A stretch of DNA of 64,000 bases, taken from contig SWBL01000038.1 in NCBI GenBank assembly GCA_024195585.1, positions 148,519 through 212,518 of the forward strand, in the 5' to 3' direction. Origin of the DNA: Aureobasidium sp. EXF-3400. Taxonomy: Eukaryota > Ascomycota > Dothideomycetes > Dothideales > Saccotheciaceae. The notes under the pieces were generated by a model. That model did no database searches, was not told the origin of the DNA, and saw only the letters and a program-made list of their open reading frames with translations. Positions 22,325 through 33,206 of the stretch are shown in pieces (the stretch's first letter is position 1; each line of letters opens with the position of its first letter). The translations under genes and the position numbers were made by a program.

Positions 22325-22636
22325 GATCACATATGTGATAACGAAATTTACCCTTAGGCTATAAATTGTGTAATGTACAATACGAATTTTTCCACTCAGT
22401 TCTCTTGGATATAAACGCAGATTGATCGGATCCCTTCAGCTGAGGCCGTTCAATTTCAGTTATGGGAACCTTGCTTGACGCGAGCTGCATCCTTCGAGGA
22501 TGTTACGGACGTTACAGACATTACCCCTCCTATAAATAAAGTGGAGAGGTCGCGCTACTGACGTACTCTTCAAACAAACATCATCTTTCCATCTCCATTC
22601 CCCTGAATAATCCCAAAAGGTCTTTCAGATCCCCAA
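22325..22636. promoter_or_regulatory. Promoter of the 22,637 gene with TATA box and STRE-like site
   Basis: TATAAATAAA sits at 22531-22540, about 100 bp before the ATG. A CCCCT stress-response-element core lies at 22524-22528. The rest is 3' flank of the LEA-like gene. Confidence 0.5.
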
Positions 22637-23141
22637 ATGAGTCTACTACCAGTCTGCTGCGCGGCAGAATTCGATTCTGAGGCAAGTGTTTTAAGAAAGC
22701 ATAAAGAATCGGCTGACATTCTTCCAAAAAAAGTTCCTCAATCGATTCCTCGAATGCAACCTCAAGCAGAAAGAAGGTCTAGATCTCGAGCTCAGCATAG
22801 TCATCATCACCGACCTCAGCAAAAAATACACAGAAACCTCAGCGGTCCCGATGGACCCCACTTCCTCACCCGCGCCTTTTCAAGGAAAAAGTCCAAAAGA
22901 GTGCTTTGAAACACTTCAAGCACTAGCAAAGGATACGGGATCTGAAATCAACGTCGAAAACTTTGCGATCTTGGATGAGAGGTCTAAGGAAGATGATACT
23001 GTGTTGCTGGTACAAGCGTTCGAGCATTCGGGAAGGATCAAGACTGTACGTGGAGCTTTGGAAGGGACGGATATGGCACTCGAAAATCTTTGGGTCGGGA
23101 ACATGAATATTGAGGAGTTTGACTGTGAAGTCGCAGGCTAG
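22637..23141 (+). CDS. Small DUF6924-like protein, spliced (exon border uncertain)
   Basis: The second exon reads NFAILDERSKEDDTVLLV and ALENLWVGNMNIEEFDCEVAG, resembling the C-terminal part of DUF6924 proteins (DExT...DTVL, NL..GNM.FEEF). The in-frame stretch upstream (GLDLELSIVIITDLSKKY) is also coding-like. A possible model is exons 22637..22685 and 22774..23141 (138 aa), with an 88-nt intron from GTGTTT at 22686 to AAAG at 22773; another acceptor could be used. The start ATG at 22637 (MSLLPVCCAAEF) follows a good TATA box. Function is unknown; no signal peptide is evident. Gene existence is likely, exact structure is not. Confidence 0.5.
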
Positions 23142-23461
23142 GAAGGTAAGAGATTTGGTTGCTTGAAAAGATGTAGCCAGCGGCTAACGAGTAATGACAA
23201 GGCGTTTCGGGCGTTTAGGCAGCCAACATCGGCACCCACACCCCTGAAACAATCAGAGACGGGGTAGAGAACAAGTGGTCTTCCACAATGCGTCGTGAGG
23301 CCATGTTGCTGTCCAGAGAGATATTAAATTACTGTCGCCGCATCCGCGTATGGTCGTCCAAACCTTCAATCCTTACTCCCAAAGCAGAGTTTTGCAATTC
23401 TTCACCAACTAACCTTCGACTGGCTAGATCCAAATGTTTGAGCAGTCGTCTGTTAGGAACC
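23142..23461. other. Intergenic, 320 bp
   Basis: The frame of the next gene is open back to 23288, but the start at 23462 gives a signal peptide, so this is taken as upstream region. Nothing else is recognised. Confidence 0.5.
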
Positions 23462-24151
23462 ATGATGCGAACTTTCTCTAGTCTCATGATTGTCTGTATA
23501 GCCGTTCTCGCCATACTCGCTGCATTTACATCAGCCAATCCTACACTGGTATCTGCACCTCCAGATCGAGAATGCTGGAGCATCAACGAGAATGGCGAGA
23601 TTATATATTCAGCTCCTTTAGTCATCGACTGTCTCCCCAACGACACCACCTGCGGCGTGCAAAAAGGCGAATACATCATCTCTCTCCGCCCCTCATACGA
23701 AAAGTCTGCACATCTTTTCTATCTCTCGTCTCACATACCTTCCTCGACACTCTTGAACACAAGCATGAGCTGGTTCCGCTACAGCAAGAGTTACAGCAAG
23801 AGTTACATCATCAAGAATCTCCAGGATACAGAGATGGAAATCATAAGACGCGATCCAGGAATTGACGAAGTATACCAACATTATTGGTTCCAGGTGGATG
23901 TTGGATGGGATTTGCGATGCAGAAATCCGAGGCTGACGGAAGAGGAGAAGAAGATCTGTTACGGAGAGCTTGAAGTTCAGGGGTGTAGGATGCCTTATTC
24001 CAGCGAGGAGGAGAGAGGGAAGTGTTTGGAGGAGCTATGTGGGATGGAGGGGTTGATATTAACCGAAGAGCATAGGGAGTTGTGTGAGGAGCATAATTAT
24101 GAGGCCGAGAGATGGTTTCCAAAAGTGGACGAGTGGTGGAATAGATCGTAG
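23462..24151 (+). CDS. Secreted cysteine-rich protein with I9 (subtilisin propeptide)-like domain
   Basis: A single exon encodes 229 aa. The start MMRTFSS is chosen because it is followed by a hydrophobic signal peptide (LMIVCIAVLAILAAFTSA). Residues of about 65-140 follow the inhibitor I9 pattern found as the propeptide of subtilases and in stand-alone fungal protease inhibitors: GEYIISLRP, then SAHLFYLSSHI, SKSYIIKNLQDTEMEIIRRDP and IDEVYQHYWFQVD. No protease domain follows. Instead there is a charged C-terminal extension with paired Cys (CRNP, CYGELEVQGC, CLEELC, LCEEH) and two EE(K/R) rich loops. It could act as an extracellular protease inhibitor or an effector-like protein; this is inference from motif spacing, and no homologue was searched. 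Confidence 0.7.
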   Translation: MMRTFSSLMIVCIAVLAILAAFTSANPTLVSAPPDRECWSINENGEIIYSAPLVIDCLPNDTTCGVQKGEYIISLRPSYEKSAHLFYLSSHIPSSTLLNTSMSWFRYSKSYSKSYIIKNLQDTEMEIIRRDPGIDEVYQHYWFQVDVGWDLRCRNPRLTEEEKKICYGELEVQGCRMPYSSEEERGKCLEELCGMEGLILTEEHRELCEEHNYEAERWFPKVDEWWNRS

Positions 24152-24660
24152 GTTAGAGATCGGGTGTAGGTCGTTGATATGCGTTCCAAATTATAGAGTG
24201 GCCTGCAATTAAATAACAGTTATGAAGTAAAGCATTTCTCTGGGAAACGATCGCTTGATATTCATGTACAAATGCGTTTTATAGATGGGTGTCTACGTGT
24301 GTTTGGTCTTGTGATCTTTGTCTTTCTTTCTGTCTTCTTCTGATGGGATCAAACCCGGAAAATCATGTACTCACAAGTGTAGCCGAGCATCATCTGTATC
24401 TGCGACTACCATTTCCGCTCCGCTAACGCCGCTGACCCCTCAACCTTCCGCCCATGTGTACTTCCACTTTTCCGCATCATTGCACCCCTCGTTGTCCATC
24501 GCTACAACGCTGTTGACTGTTTACATCTTCCATGACGACCTGGTCTCACTCCCAGTGACATTCAGTGACATGCATACGTTGACTTTTCGACCGATAGGTC
24601 TGGACAGCCCGTTCTGCTTTCCCGAAATTCAACGGCCCCTGCTTCGCGTCGTTCGAACAA
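24152..24660. other. Intergenic, no gene recognised
   Basis: 3' flank of the I9-like gene. ORFs here do not look coding. Confidence 0.55.
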
Positions 24661-24821
24661 TATAACGTCTACCAGGGTGCTTCCAGTTAAGGAGGGCTCT
24701 GAGTCGCCCACAACAAATCTTGGTGACATTTTTGCCAAGCTTTGAGCCGCTGCAAATGTGTTTGCGGGCTTCTCAAGTCTCAGAACCCCCTTTGACCCAA
24801 AGCACCCTGGTACACGTTATA
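24661..24821. mobile_element. Foldback MITE-like element with TA-type ends
   Basis: The ends form a 22-bp inverted repeat with one mismatch: TATAACGTCTACCAGGGTGC on the left and the complement TATAACGTGTACCAGGGTGC on the right. A second pair of arms, 24686-24705 and 24777-24796, sits at exactly equal distance (25 bp) from each end, so the whole 161 bp folds into a long imperfect hairpin. Outer TA on both sides fits a TA target-site duplication as in Tc1/mariner-derived MITEs. No transposase is encoded. Confidence 0.75.
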
Positions 24822-25316
24822 CCTCCTAAATCATCGAATCTTGCCGTGTGCCGCACTTCGATTCACAGCACAAGTGTTACTGCGTTCTTCTAAGGCTGCG
24901 CTTTGGCTGGTTGCTGCTGTCCACTCTGTACCATAATTTCTTCTACCGATTATGCACTGCTTTTAAGCATATCAATAATGCGTAATTGCTTCGGAGGGAC
25001 GTCTCGAGTCCTCCACACTCCAAGGCTCTCGTTCGCCTCTCCGTCAAGCCGTGTGCATGCTGGTTTCCCTATGCTGATCTACAGTTCCTCCGTTTCAACC
25101 GTTCGATTTCCAATAGATTGCGTATGTAGAGCGGTTCCTGACTGAAACACTTCTGGTGTGCGCATTATCACTATGCACAATCTGATTGCTATAAGAGTAT
25201 ACTCTCTCCTCCAGTGTCTTCTTGTACCGGCTCCATATCCTTTCTCTAATCGTGTGCTATCCTTTATCGACCGTCGCCATTCTCCAGAGTTTCTCATCTT
25301 CTAATAATTTTTTAAC
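24822..25316. other. Intergenic/upstream region of the Ser/Lys-rich gene
   Basis: No gene seen. The pyrimidine-rich stretch before 25,317 is consistent with a 5' UTR. Confidence 0.5.
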
Positions 25317-25979
25317 ATGCACGCTGCCACTCTCTTTCTTCCAATCCTTGCCGTTCTGGCACAGGCTTCTCCTCCACCTGCACCTAAGAGCAATGAAGGT
25401 CATCACATTGCGGCGTCCATGTATGTCGTTGCAGTCTCATGCTAGAATCTTATACTAATTCGCTATAGGGGTGGCCTTAACAGCACCATGACTGCATCGT
25501 CTACCTTCAGCTCCTCTATGGCCGCTTCGATGATTCCCTCTTCTGCCAGCTCTTCTAGACTTGCGAAGAGCTCCGGCTCAGCCAAGTCTGTTCCTGCAGA
25601 GCAGACAATGACCCACAAGCCTGTGAATACTCACATGCCTTCATCCGTTGCTCAAAAGGTCTCCTCCAAGAAGGCATCAGTCTCCTCGAAGCACTCCTCC
25701 ATCAAAGCTTCCGTCTCGTCAAAGCACTCTTCCGTCAAGGCCTCCGTTTCCTCGAAGCACTCCTCCATCAAAGCCTCTATCTCCGCCAACAAGGCAGCTT
25801 CAACACTGAAGACCACTACAAAGTCAAAGTCTAGCTCTAAGAAGCCTGCTCCTCAGCCTCAATCGACGAAGAAGACTGGCAAGTCGGAGAAGCCTGTGTC
25901 AACTAGCAAAGCTGCTGCGAAGTCTGAGAGCGAGAAGGCATCGAACATTAAGCACGCTACATCCACTCACCACCCTTAG
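25317..25979 (+). CDS. Secreted Ser/Lys-rich protein with 11-residue tandem repeats
   Basis: Exons 25317..25420 and 25469..25979 (204 aa), with a 48-nt intron (GTATGT to CTATAG, branch TACTAATTC). The N-terminus MHAATLFLPILAVLAQA is a signal peptide. The mature protein is extremely rich in Ser, Lys, Ala and Thr and has three to four copies of an 11-residue unit ASVSSKHSSIK between about residues 100 and 140, followed by K/S/P-rich sequence. There are almost no cysteines or aromatic residues, so it is probably disordered and a good O-mannosylation target. No known domain is recognised; a wall-associated or effector-like role is possible. Gene structure is well supported. Confidence 0.8.
25670..25790 (+). 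repeat. 33-bp tandem repeat coding ASVSSKHSS(I/V)K
   Basis: Blocks such as TCGAAGCACTCCTCCATCAA recur every 33 bp with a few silent changes. Confidence 0.85.
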
Positions 25980-26778
25980 GTCGTTGGTCGTTGGTTGTAT
26001 GCATTCTGTAGTAATGGGGGTGGTATATGTGGAATATATGATGGGTTACAGGGAGTTTTAATAGTCCTCAGGCGCTAGGTGTTTATGAAATGGTCACGTC
26101 CCATAGCAATCAACATTCGTGTATCGTTGGCTCCTCGATCTCTTTGTGATGTTCTCTCCATCTCATGTATCATACTTCTTGCACAATCCATTGCTTTTTT
26201 CGTTTTCCATGGCCTATCCTTTCTCAACCTATTCACTCGAGCTGTGGTTCACATGGATCGGAAAGCGAGTCTTATCAAGTGGAATTGATGAAGTTGAGAG
26301 ACGCAGAACGTCCCTTGTCGGTCTCCTCTATGGATGATTTAGCCGCAAGATCACTTAACCAGTCTCCACTGACGAGAGTGGCAATGATACTCCCAGAGCT
26401 CTTAATCCACTTTGGGTCAGGCCAGAAAAGGTGCTAGGAAAACATAAAAAGCCACCCTTGCCTTCGCGAGAGTAGCTCAAGGCGTTACAAAGCCTGAGGG
26501 AATGAAGACGTGTCCAGGATGCATATCTTCCATAAAGTCGCATAGAATCCTTAAGCAAGCACTCCGTTGATGACTTTTGCAAGCAGAGACCAGTTTCGTC
26601 GTATAGCATGAATAGTTATACAGTATAATGAACGGTTGTACTTCGGTTGATCAAACCAAAGAATCAAAGCCCTCCTCTGCAAGCATGAAAGGCACTTAAG
26701 CGACAGATCATGCATAGCAGTGATCAATTGGAGTTTCCGGGTTACAGAGCACCATCGTGGGCAATGAGAGAACAGTGA
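25980..26778. other. Intergenic, about 800 bp, no feature recognised
   Basis: Frames here are interrupted and lack coding character. Degenerate upstream exons of the following decayed gene could lie in the right half, but I cannot identify them. Confidence 0.5.
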
Positions 26779-27487
26779 CACGGTCTTTCTACCTAGAAAC
26801 CCCGAATTCGGTCGACCTGACTTCCTTAAATTCGTCTTTTAAAGGGTGCGCAATCTTCGTCGTCTCACCGGAGACGGGGCATACCACAATCATGGCCAAG
26901 GCGCTCCACAATATGCTAGTACTGTATCTTGTGTTAATTCGATGGGTGAGAATTGCGTCGAAGATCTGTATGCCAAAGTTGTTAAACTGGCGTGTTCTGA
27001 CGCAACCACAGATGTGTCTAATTTCTACAAGGACATTGCAGTCGGTCTTTTTGAATAACCCACCTTCGACCTACTACATTCTCAGTCAGCAGCCTCGCAT
27101 AGGGGCAGTTGCATTAACGGGCCTGATGCTCAGCAAGCCATTACCTCGAGTGAGAACAGCACATCTAATTGCTGGCCCACGCTGCCCAAGACGAACGACC
27201 TGACCAAGGTATTCGAATACGATCATGTCGCCCAACTCAATCAAACGGTACCCTGGTTACGTTATACGCCTCTCATCAGCGCGTTTGCACCTATTGGCAA
27301 TGGTTCGGACAAGGAGGTGGAAGTGAACTTGGCGTGCATGAAAATTGTGGATTCTGATGATTTCAGCTCAGGTACAGCAAGCAATGGCAGCAGAGCGGAT
27401 GACCAGCAAGGAGCAGCTTCCGCGCTCAAAGTTGATTCGATAGTTGTTGTCTTGCTCGTCAGTGCTTGGGTAGTCGCACTGGGGTGA
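26779..27487 (+). pseudogene. Decayed gene for a secreted GPI-type glycoprotein
   Basis: Coding-like sequence begins in one frame (SFYLETPNSVDLTSLNSSFKG, then CAIFVVSPETGH), shifts frame near 26,890 without an intron (QYASTVSCVNSMGENCVEDL) and meets an in-frame TAA at 27,056. It then continues openly to 27,487, ending in a hydrophobic tail (VDSIVVVLLVSAWVVALG) typical of a GPI-attachment signal. Several N-glycosylation sequons (NST, NQT, NGS) are present. The stop could be removed by a possible intron ending at TCTCAG near 27,090, but the frameshift cannot. No start or signal peptide is found. I do not recognise the family. Most likely a recently inactivated surface-protein gene; assembly error is the alternative. 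Confidence 0.5.
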
Positions 27488-27988
27488 GCTGATGGTCTTG
27501 TATCACATGCTGATGAATCTCGATATTGCAGTCATTCTCAGTCTCTGTTGCGAGCTCCTTTGTATAGTGTTATCTTCGATGTCTGGATGACGAGCCCAAG
27601 CGGAGCTGGGAAGAGGAAATGTCAGAGGTCTAGGCAGATCTCGGCGCCAAGAAACAAACAATCCTTCGCGTCACCCTCCCGGTACAGAGTTGACGTGCTG
27701 AACAGAAAATCGAGCCACTATACGAGTAGCTTGGCCTCAAGGTCAAAAATCGTTGTGAGGTTATCATGCCCTCTCGGCCTGCTGCACATGGGACTGCTTG
27801 AAGAAACACGTCCGCCAAGCAAGGATCTGCCATTCGTGTGATCATGTAGTCAACTTCTTGCATCTGACCGGGCGTGACTGTTGTGAATATGCAGTCAGCG
27901 AACTTCACACACACCGGTTCTCATGGGATTTAGATTAAGTGGGGCCATGGGGATGCGCTCCTCTCCAAATCTACTTAAGTTCACTGCG
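27488..27988. other. Intergenic, no feature recognised
   Basis: Between the decayed GPI-type gene and the GMC oxidoreductase. ORFs on both strands look like chance. Confidence 0.5.
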
Positions 27989-29988
27989 ATGGTCTTCAGC
28001 CAACATCAGATACTGCTTCTTCTGGCCCACTTTTCGTTTCGCAGCCCAACGCCATGATATTTCACACTTGGTTTACTCGAATAGTGTTGTGAACATTGAC
28101 GTTCGCAGCAGCGACCATCGGTGAGCGAATCTTTGACTATGTGATTATCGGTGGTGGCACAGCAGGCACTGTACTCGCCAATCGCCTATCTGAGAACAGT
28201 TCTGTTTCGGTCGCTTTGATCGAGGCCGGTGGATCCGCTCTCGACAACCCTCTGGCCAGGACCATTTACGGAAACTGCCCAGCTTGTGATACTCCGCTGG
28301 ACTGGAATTACACTACAGTTCCTCAGCAGCATCTCAATGGCAGTGTTAAGCCTTATCATGCTGGCAGATGTCTCGGCGGGACAAGTGATCTCAACGGTAA
28401 TCGTCTTTTGAAGCATATGCGAACATGACTTACGCTCGTCAGGATGGACCTACCTACGCCCTGCGATGGCAGAGTTTCGCTCGTGGCAAGCTGTAGGCAA
28501 CCCTGGTTGGTCGTGGGAGTCGCTCCTTCATTACTTCCGCAAGAGCGAGAATTTGCAAATTCCACCTGCAAGCCAACAAGATCAAGGTGCTACCTATATT
28601 GCCAAGTACCATGGCTTTGATGGCCCTCTCGATATAGCTTGGCCTCCACGTCTGGATGTTGGTAGTTATGGCAGAGCTCTCAATCAGACATGGCAATCGC
28701 TTGGTCTGGGGTGGAACCCCGATGCAAATACAGGATTGCCACGTGGCTTATTCTTGAAGCCCTCCGAGTACAACCTCCAGCAAGGAGGTATTCGCGAGGA
28801 TGCCAATAGAGCTTACCTGGCGCCAATCGCAAACAGGACTAACCTCAAAATCTTCAGATACACTACCGCGACGAAAATCAGATTGGAGCATCGGACGAAA
28901 TCGAGAGATGTGGTAGCGACTGGAGTTGATGTCATCACTGCCTCTGGAGAGAACCAGACAATTCGAGCAGATCGTGAGATTGTCCTCTCGCTCGGCACCT
29001 TGCGAACTCCAACTCTGCTAGAAGCCTCAGGCATAGGCAACTCTAGGTTAGCAGAAGCTCAATCTCATCAAATGGTGACTTGCTGACGTTCATTCATAGA
29101 TTTTTGACCAATTCCTCCATTCCAGTCAAGGTGGATCTCCCGGGTGTAGGATACCACTTGCAAGATCAAATCGGGTCCGTCCTTGTTTTCAACGTAACAG
29201 GCAACGACAATTCCACAGATGACTTGACTAATATACCCACCTACGCCTTTGTTACCGCAGCAGACCTTTTCGGAAATGATACTCTGAGCATGGCAACCGA
29301 ATTACGTCGCAATATTCCCGAATATGCCGCGAAGATAGCAGCAGAAAGCAATGGCGCAACAACCATCCACACAGAGATGCAACGCTTGAATACTCGACTA
29401 GATTCGATCTTCGATGAGATTGTGCCTATAGGCGAGTTGATTCTCAATCCCACCTTCGTCAGTTTTTGGCAAACATTGCCCCTTTCCATTGGCTCAGTAC
29501 ATGTAAGATTCCCAACCAACAATGAGACATACGCCACCTTACTGACCTCATGATAGCTGTCGCCTCAACATCCTTCGCGACCTTTGATCAATCCAAACTA
29601 TTTACAATTCGATTTCGACTTTCGCGTCCAAGTCGCACTCGTCGAGTTTTGCAGGCGACTGTACTCTAGTCTTCCGTTGTCCACTCTCCACAACCCCGTG
29701 GAGACTTCTCCTGGCTACACAATGTTACCACTCAACGCCACAGATGCTCAATATCGTGCCTTTTTCAACTCTTCGGCCACGCCGGTATGGCATGGAGTCG
29801 GCACAGCAGCCATGATGAGCAGAGAGCTAGGTGGTGTGATCGATTCTCAAATGATAGTTTATGGAACAAGTAATTTGCGCGTTGTTGATGCCAGTGCGAT
29901 TCCATTCGAGGTCAATGGCCATCCGACGAGTACGATATATGCAATGGCTGAGAAGGCGGCGGATCTGATCAAGATGCGGTGGGATTGA
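27989..29988 (+). CDS. GMC-family FAD oxidoreductase
   Basis: Exons about 28109..28396, 28443..29046, 29100..29502 and 29557..29988; three introns (46, 53 and 54 nt) join in phase. The FAD-binding motif is FDYVIIGGGTAGTVLANRL, followed by ALIEAG, the GMC signature region GRCLGGTSDLNGWTYLRP, and signature 2 TLRTPTLLEASGIG. The C-terminal active-site region is WHGVGTAAMM with the second catalytic position in PFEVNGHPTSTIYAMAEKAADLI. ATG at 27989 begins MVFSQHQILLLLAHF, a likely signal peptide, but I cannot connect this exon in phase with canonical borders, so the first junction is unresolved. Family members oxidise alcohols or sugars outside the cell and release H2O2 or reduce quinones. Substrate unknown. 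Confidence 0.88.
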
Positions 29989-30152
29989 GTTCACATGAAT
30001 GTCAGTATCATATTGCCAGGAAGCTGAAGAGTGGCAGTGTCGTTGAGAGTGCATAGTTTCCATATTGCCACTAAAGAAAGATTGGGCTTTGCGCTCGGTA
30101 ATCTTTGAGAAGAGGTACCATGCTGTTATATTGTGCCGGTTCCTCACAAGCG

Positions 30153-30724
30153 TCACTCATAGATTTGATCCTTGCAATGCTCTCTCGCCTCCAACAAACT
30201 ATCAATATCTGGACTACCCGCACTAAGAGCTAACATTGTCGTATCGTAGATATCATGTCCAACCTTGACCTGAATGACATTGATAGAGTCTTTCTTCTCC
30301 TCCGCATCCTCAGCAAAAGCCAGCCATGCCCAATCCTTGTCGATACTCTCCTCTTCCAGGACCATGAATTGGACATAATGCAGGTCAGAACCATTGGGCA
30401 AGCAAAGATCCCTGATGAATTTTGCGGTTGATTCAAATCTCTTGCCAATGGATGGTGAATGGAAAGTGCCTTTGCCATCGAGCTGAACTGTAGCATGTTT
30501 GTATGTCTTTGCTAGATCGTCGATTACCACAAAAGTAGGCCTCCAGTAAGCGTTGTGTTCATCTCTGTGCTTGTAGACAGAAGACAGAATTCGATTTAGA
30601 GACTATCCAACACATGAGTTCCAAGACGACATACATTATGCCACACAGATTCCTCAAGTCTTACCTCAATAGAAACCTCAGTTGTGCAGCACACGGCATA
30701 TAACTTTCCAACATCAGACGGCAT
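30153..30724 (-). CDS. Hypothetical small protein (169 aa)
   Basis: Complement of exons 30665..30724 and 30153..30602, separated by a 62-nt intron (GTAAGA to GGATAG) that preserves phase. The product starts MPSDVGKLYAVCCTTEVSIE and contains AYWRPTFVVIDDLAKTYKHATVQ and DSINVIQVKVGHDIYDTTMLAL. No signal peptide, membrane segment or known motif is seen; composition is that of a soluble alpha/beta protein. I do not recognise the family. It is convergent with the GMC gene and runs on the same strand as the downstream-coordinate S10 peptidase gene. Confidence 0.6.
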
Positions 30725-31173
30725 GTTTGTGCAAACACGGTGTTCTGTTGATGAGTTCTGTTTGCAATAGCAGACACTAAGTCAGATGAATTTCCTACAG
30801 ATTGAGAAGATTATTTGGGCCTAAGAGACGCGATGGCTACGTTATAGACAGAAGCCACTAAGAACGATGCGAGCGAGATGGCGATCAATCCTGACTCGGC
30901 GTACGTCACAAACACTGGATAATTCGTCTCCAAACAGAATGACAAAGGATTCAAAACGTCCAAGAGAACACTTGACTTGCGAAAGTAGTTCTAGGCCGGA
31001 TGCAATTTGCACGAGTTGATAAGCAGTGGGAAATGTACGGTATTATGGTATGAGTTGAAGCAGTCAACTGTGTACAACCTTGAGCAGATACCAAGTCCCA
31101 GTTCTTCTCACGATCCGATTCCACGGCACCAATCCAATAGCAGACAGTGATTCCGCAAAGTCACAAGACTCGT
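30725..31173. other. Intergenic, no feature recognised
   Basis: Upstream flank of the 169-aa gene and 3' flank of the S10 peptidase gene. Confidence 0.55.
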
Positions 31174-33206
31174 CTAAGCAGCAGGATAAACAACAATATC
31201 ATGCTCGATCACTGCACTGCCATCCGCCAACGCAGCCAACTGCTCATCCGTACAAGCAACCGCCGCAGCCCAGATATTGCACACAGGAGTCGGTACGTCC
31301 GGTAAAATTTCGAAATGACTCCAAGCACTAGCAGGACCACTGGTCGAATAGTTGCCATGAGCAGCTGAACGACGAGTCCCAGTAGCAACATCACGATCCC
31401 AAACACTGCTGCGTTCGAAAATCTCCAGCACGGTTTGAGGTTGGAAGTATCCTGCTGCATGGCCTGCTTGGTAGACTCTGGTGAAGCTGAGGTTTTGGAA
31501 TTGTTTGGTCAGGCCGCCAGTATAGGTTGCGTTGATCTTGGTGTCCTCGTATCCAGCAGTGGAGAATTGTTGCTTGCCTGGCCAAGAGCCGGTATTGGCT
31601 ACCGCTTCGCCGTTCAACCAGTTACATCTTGTATCGCGGTCGCCAAAGACAAAAGTGGCTTTGACGCCTGCAGTCAAGATCTGATCCAATGCTCGCATAC
31701 CATCATAACGTGCCGCATCGCCTGTGATTGCAACGAAGTTGTTCTGCACGCTTGCAGAGTTTTGACTGAACATGACTGGCACGCCGAACTCTTCACGAAC
31801 ATCCCGTCGATTGAGGTATCCTATGCCATAGTAAGGTGGGTATGGTGCAAGGCTAGTCTGAGCCATGTCGAATACACTTCGTCCCGAGAGTGCAGTATAC
31901 GCTCCACTTCCACCGTAAGCGAAGCAGTATGCCACGGCTGTAGCGCAAATGTCATTAACAGTGTCATTGGTTCCCTTGCCATGTGGATCAGACACTGCGG
32001 CGAGGGCTTGACATTGATCGATCTGATCGTAACAACCGCCACTTTTAGTGAGGTTGTTCTGGGTCTGGGCGTGGATTTCTTCGGACAAGAAGTGGGTGTT
32101 GTAGGTATTGTTGTAGACAATGTCGCCAATGGACGAGGCTGTGATATGTGCATCTACGCAACCATTTGTCATACCCAAAGTGTTAACATTGATGATTCTG
32201 CCTGGAATTGTGTTATCCCTGATCCGTGCATTTTGATTCAGGATATAGCTTGTCAAGCCCGTAGTCCAGAAGCCGCCGTACTGTGCAAGCATGTCAGCGC
32301 CGTATGAGGATTAGCAGCACCACTACATACAGAATTGCCCCAGATGTTGACACGCTGGTCGCGAGTTTTGTATTCGGGGAAGCTGAACCAAGAGTCAGTG
32401 TACTGCGAGTAACGAGCAAGTGTGGTCTTCTGTACTTCTCGAACCAGCCTTGTAGAAAATGCCACAATGGTATCATCGCATTTTCCGTAGTATTAGCAGT
32501 ACGATCGGGGTTCTGATCAGCCCAGATACCATACTTGAAAGTCGCGTTCTCTGCCGGAACGTTCCCATCATAAGAGTCCATCGGTGTAATCGAAGTCGCA
32601 TATGGATCGAGGTTGTCAAAGTTAAAAGTGCTGTTCATAAAAGTAGAGTAAGAAAATCCAGCTTGGACGGGTTGATCAATGTACAAGACATTCGAATGCT
32701 GGTTCAGAGAATATTGGTTCAGAAACGTGCCGTTGGAAAACTCGTTCACATAACAAGGACCATTCTCGGTCACGGCTGTGAAAGAAGATGCATCGCCTGG
32801 TCCACCGGCAAGCCAAATGGTGAGTGGAGCAGCTCCGGGATTATTGCGAGACTGACAGATATTAGAATTGTCCAGTTGACGATCAGATCATCTTTGCTGA
32901 CCTCAAAGTACCAGAAGAACGTTGAGATATTGTACGAATCAGAGGGATCTTGCGTATCTGCCAGGAGGGATGAAGGAAGATGTACATAGCCCGAGAAAGA
33001 GTTGACTCCAGGAGTGGTCTCGCAAATACAGCTCTGAAGAGAGTCAGCAACACGCAGGGGATTTTGCAAGATGCAGACAGCACCTTCTTGTACGTGATAT
33101 TCAATTCATGGTAAGGAGAGATCGGCTTGGGATGCTGCTGCTGAATGTTTGCAACACCCGTCCCAGCAAGTAGGAAAGCAAGATTGAAGAAGGCGAGACT
33201 TTTCAT
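31174..33206 (-). CDS. Secreted serine carboxypeptidase (peptidase family S10)
   Basis: Complement of exons 33084..33206, 32902..33033, 32436..32851, 32331..32382 and 31174..32280 (609 aa); four introns of 50-53 nt, all in phase. The N-terminus [19 protein letters not shown] is a signal peptide. S10 hallmarks are [15 protein letters not shown] (oxyanion region), [15 protein letters not shown], the nucleophile in WGNSYGGFW (Ser near residue 241), the Asp in [10 protein letters not shown] (near 456) and the His in QAGHAAGY (near 515). The residue before the nucleophile is Asn rather than the usual Glu, so recognition of the substrate carboxylate may differ. Many N-glycosylation sites. It removes C-terminal residues from peptides outside the cell or in the vacuole. 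Strong call. Confidence 0.95.

Noticed and set aside
21587..22330. Long minus-strand ORF (247 codons) opposite the LEA-like gene
   Set aside because: It mirrors the biased codon usage of the real gene; Leu/Val/Gly-rich shadow frame.
25317..25979. Ribosomal peptide (RiPP/dikaritin) precursor, because of the signal peptide plus repeats
   Set aside because: The repeats lack Kex2 dibasic borders and the aromatic core residues of fungal cyclic peptides, and no UstY-like enzyme is nearby.
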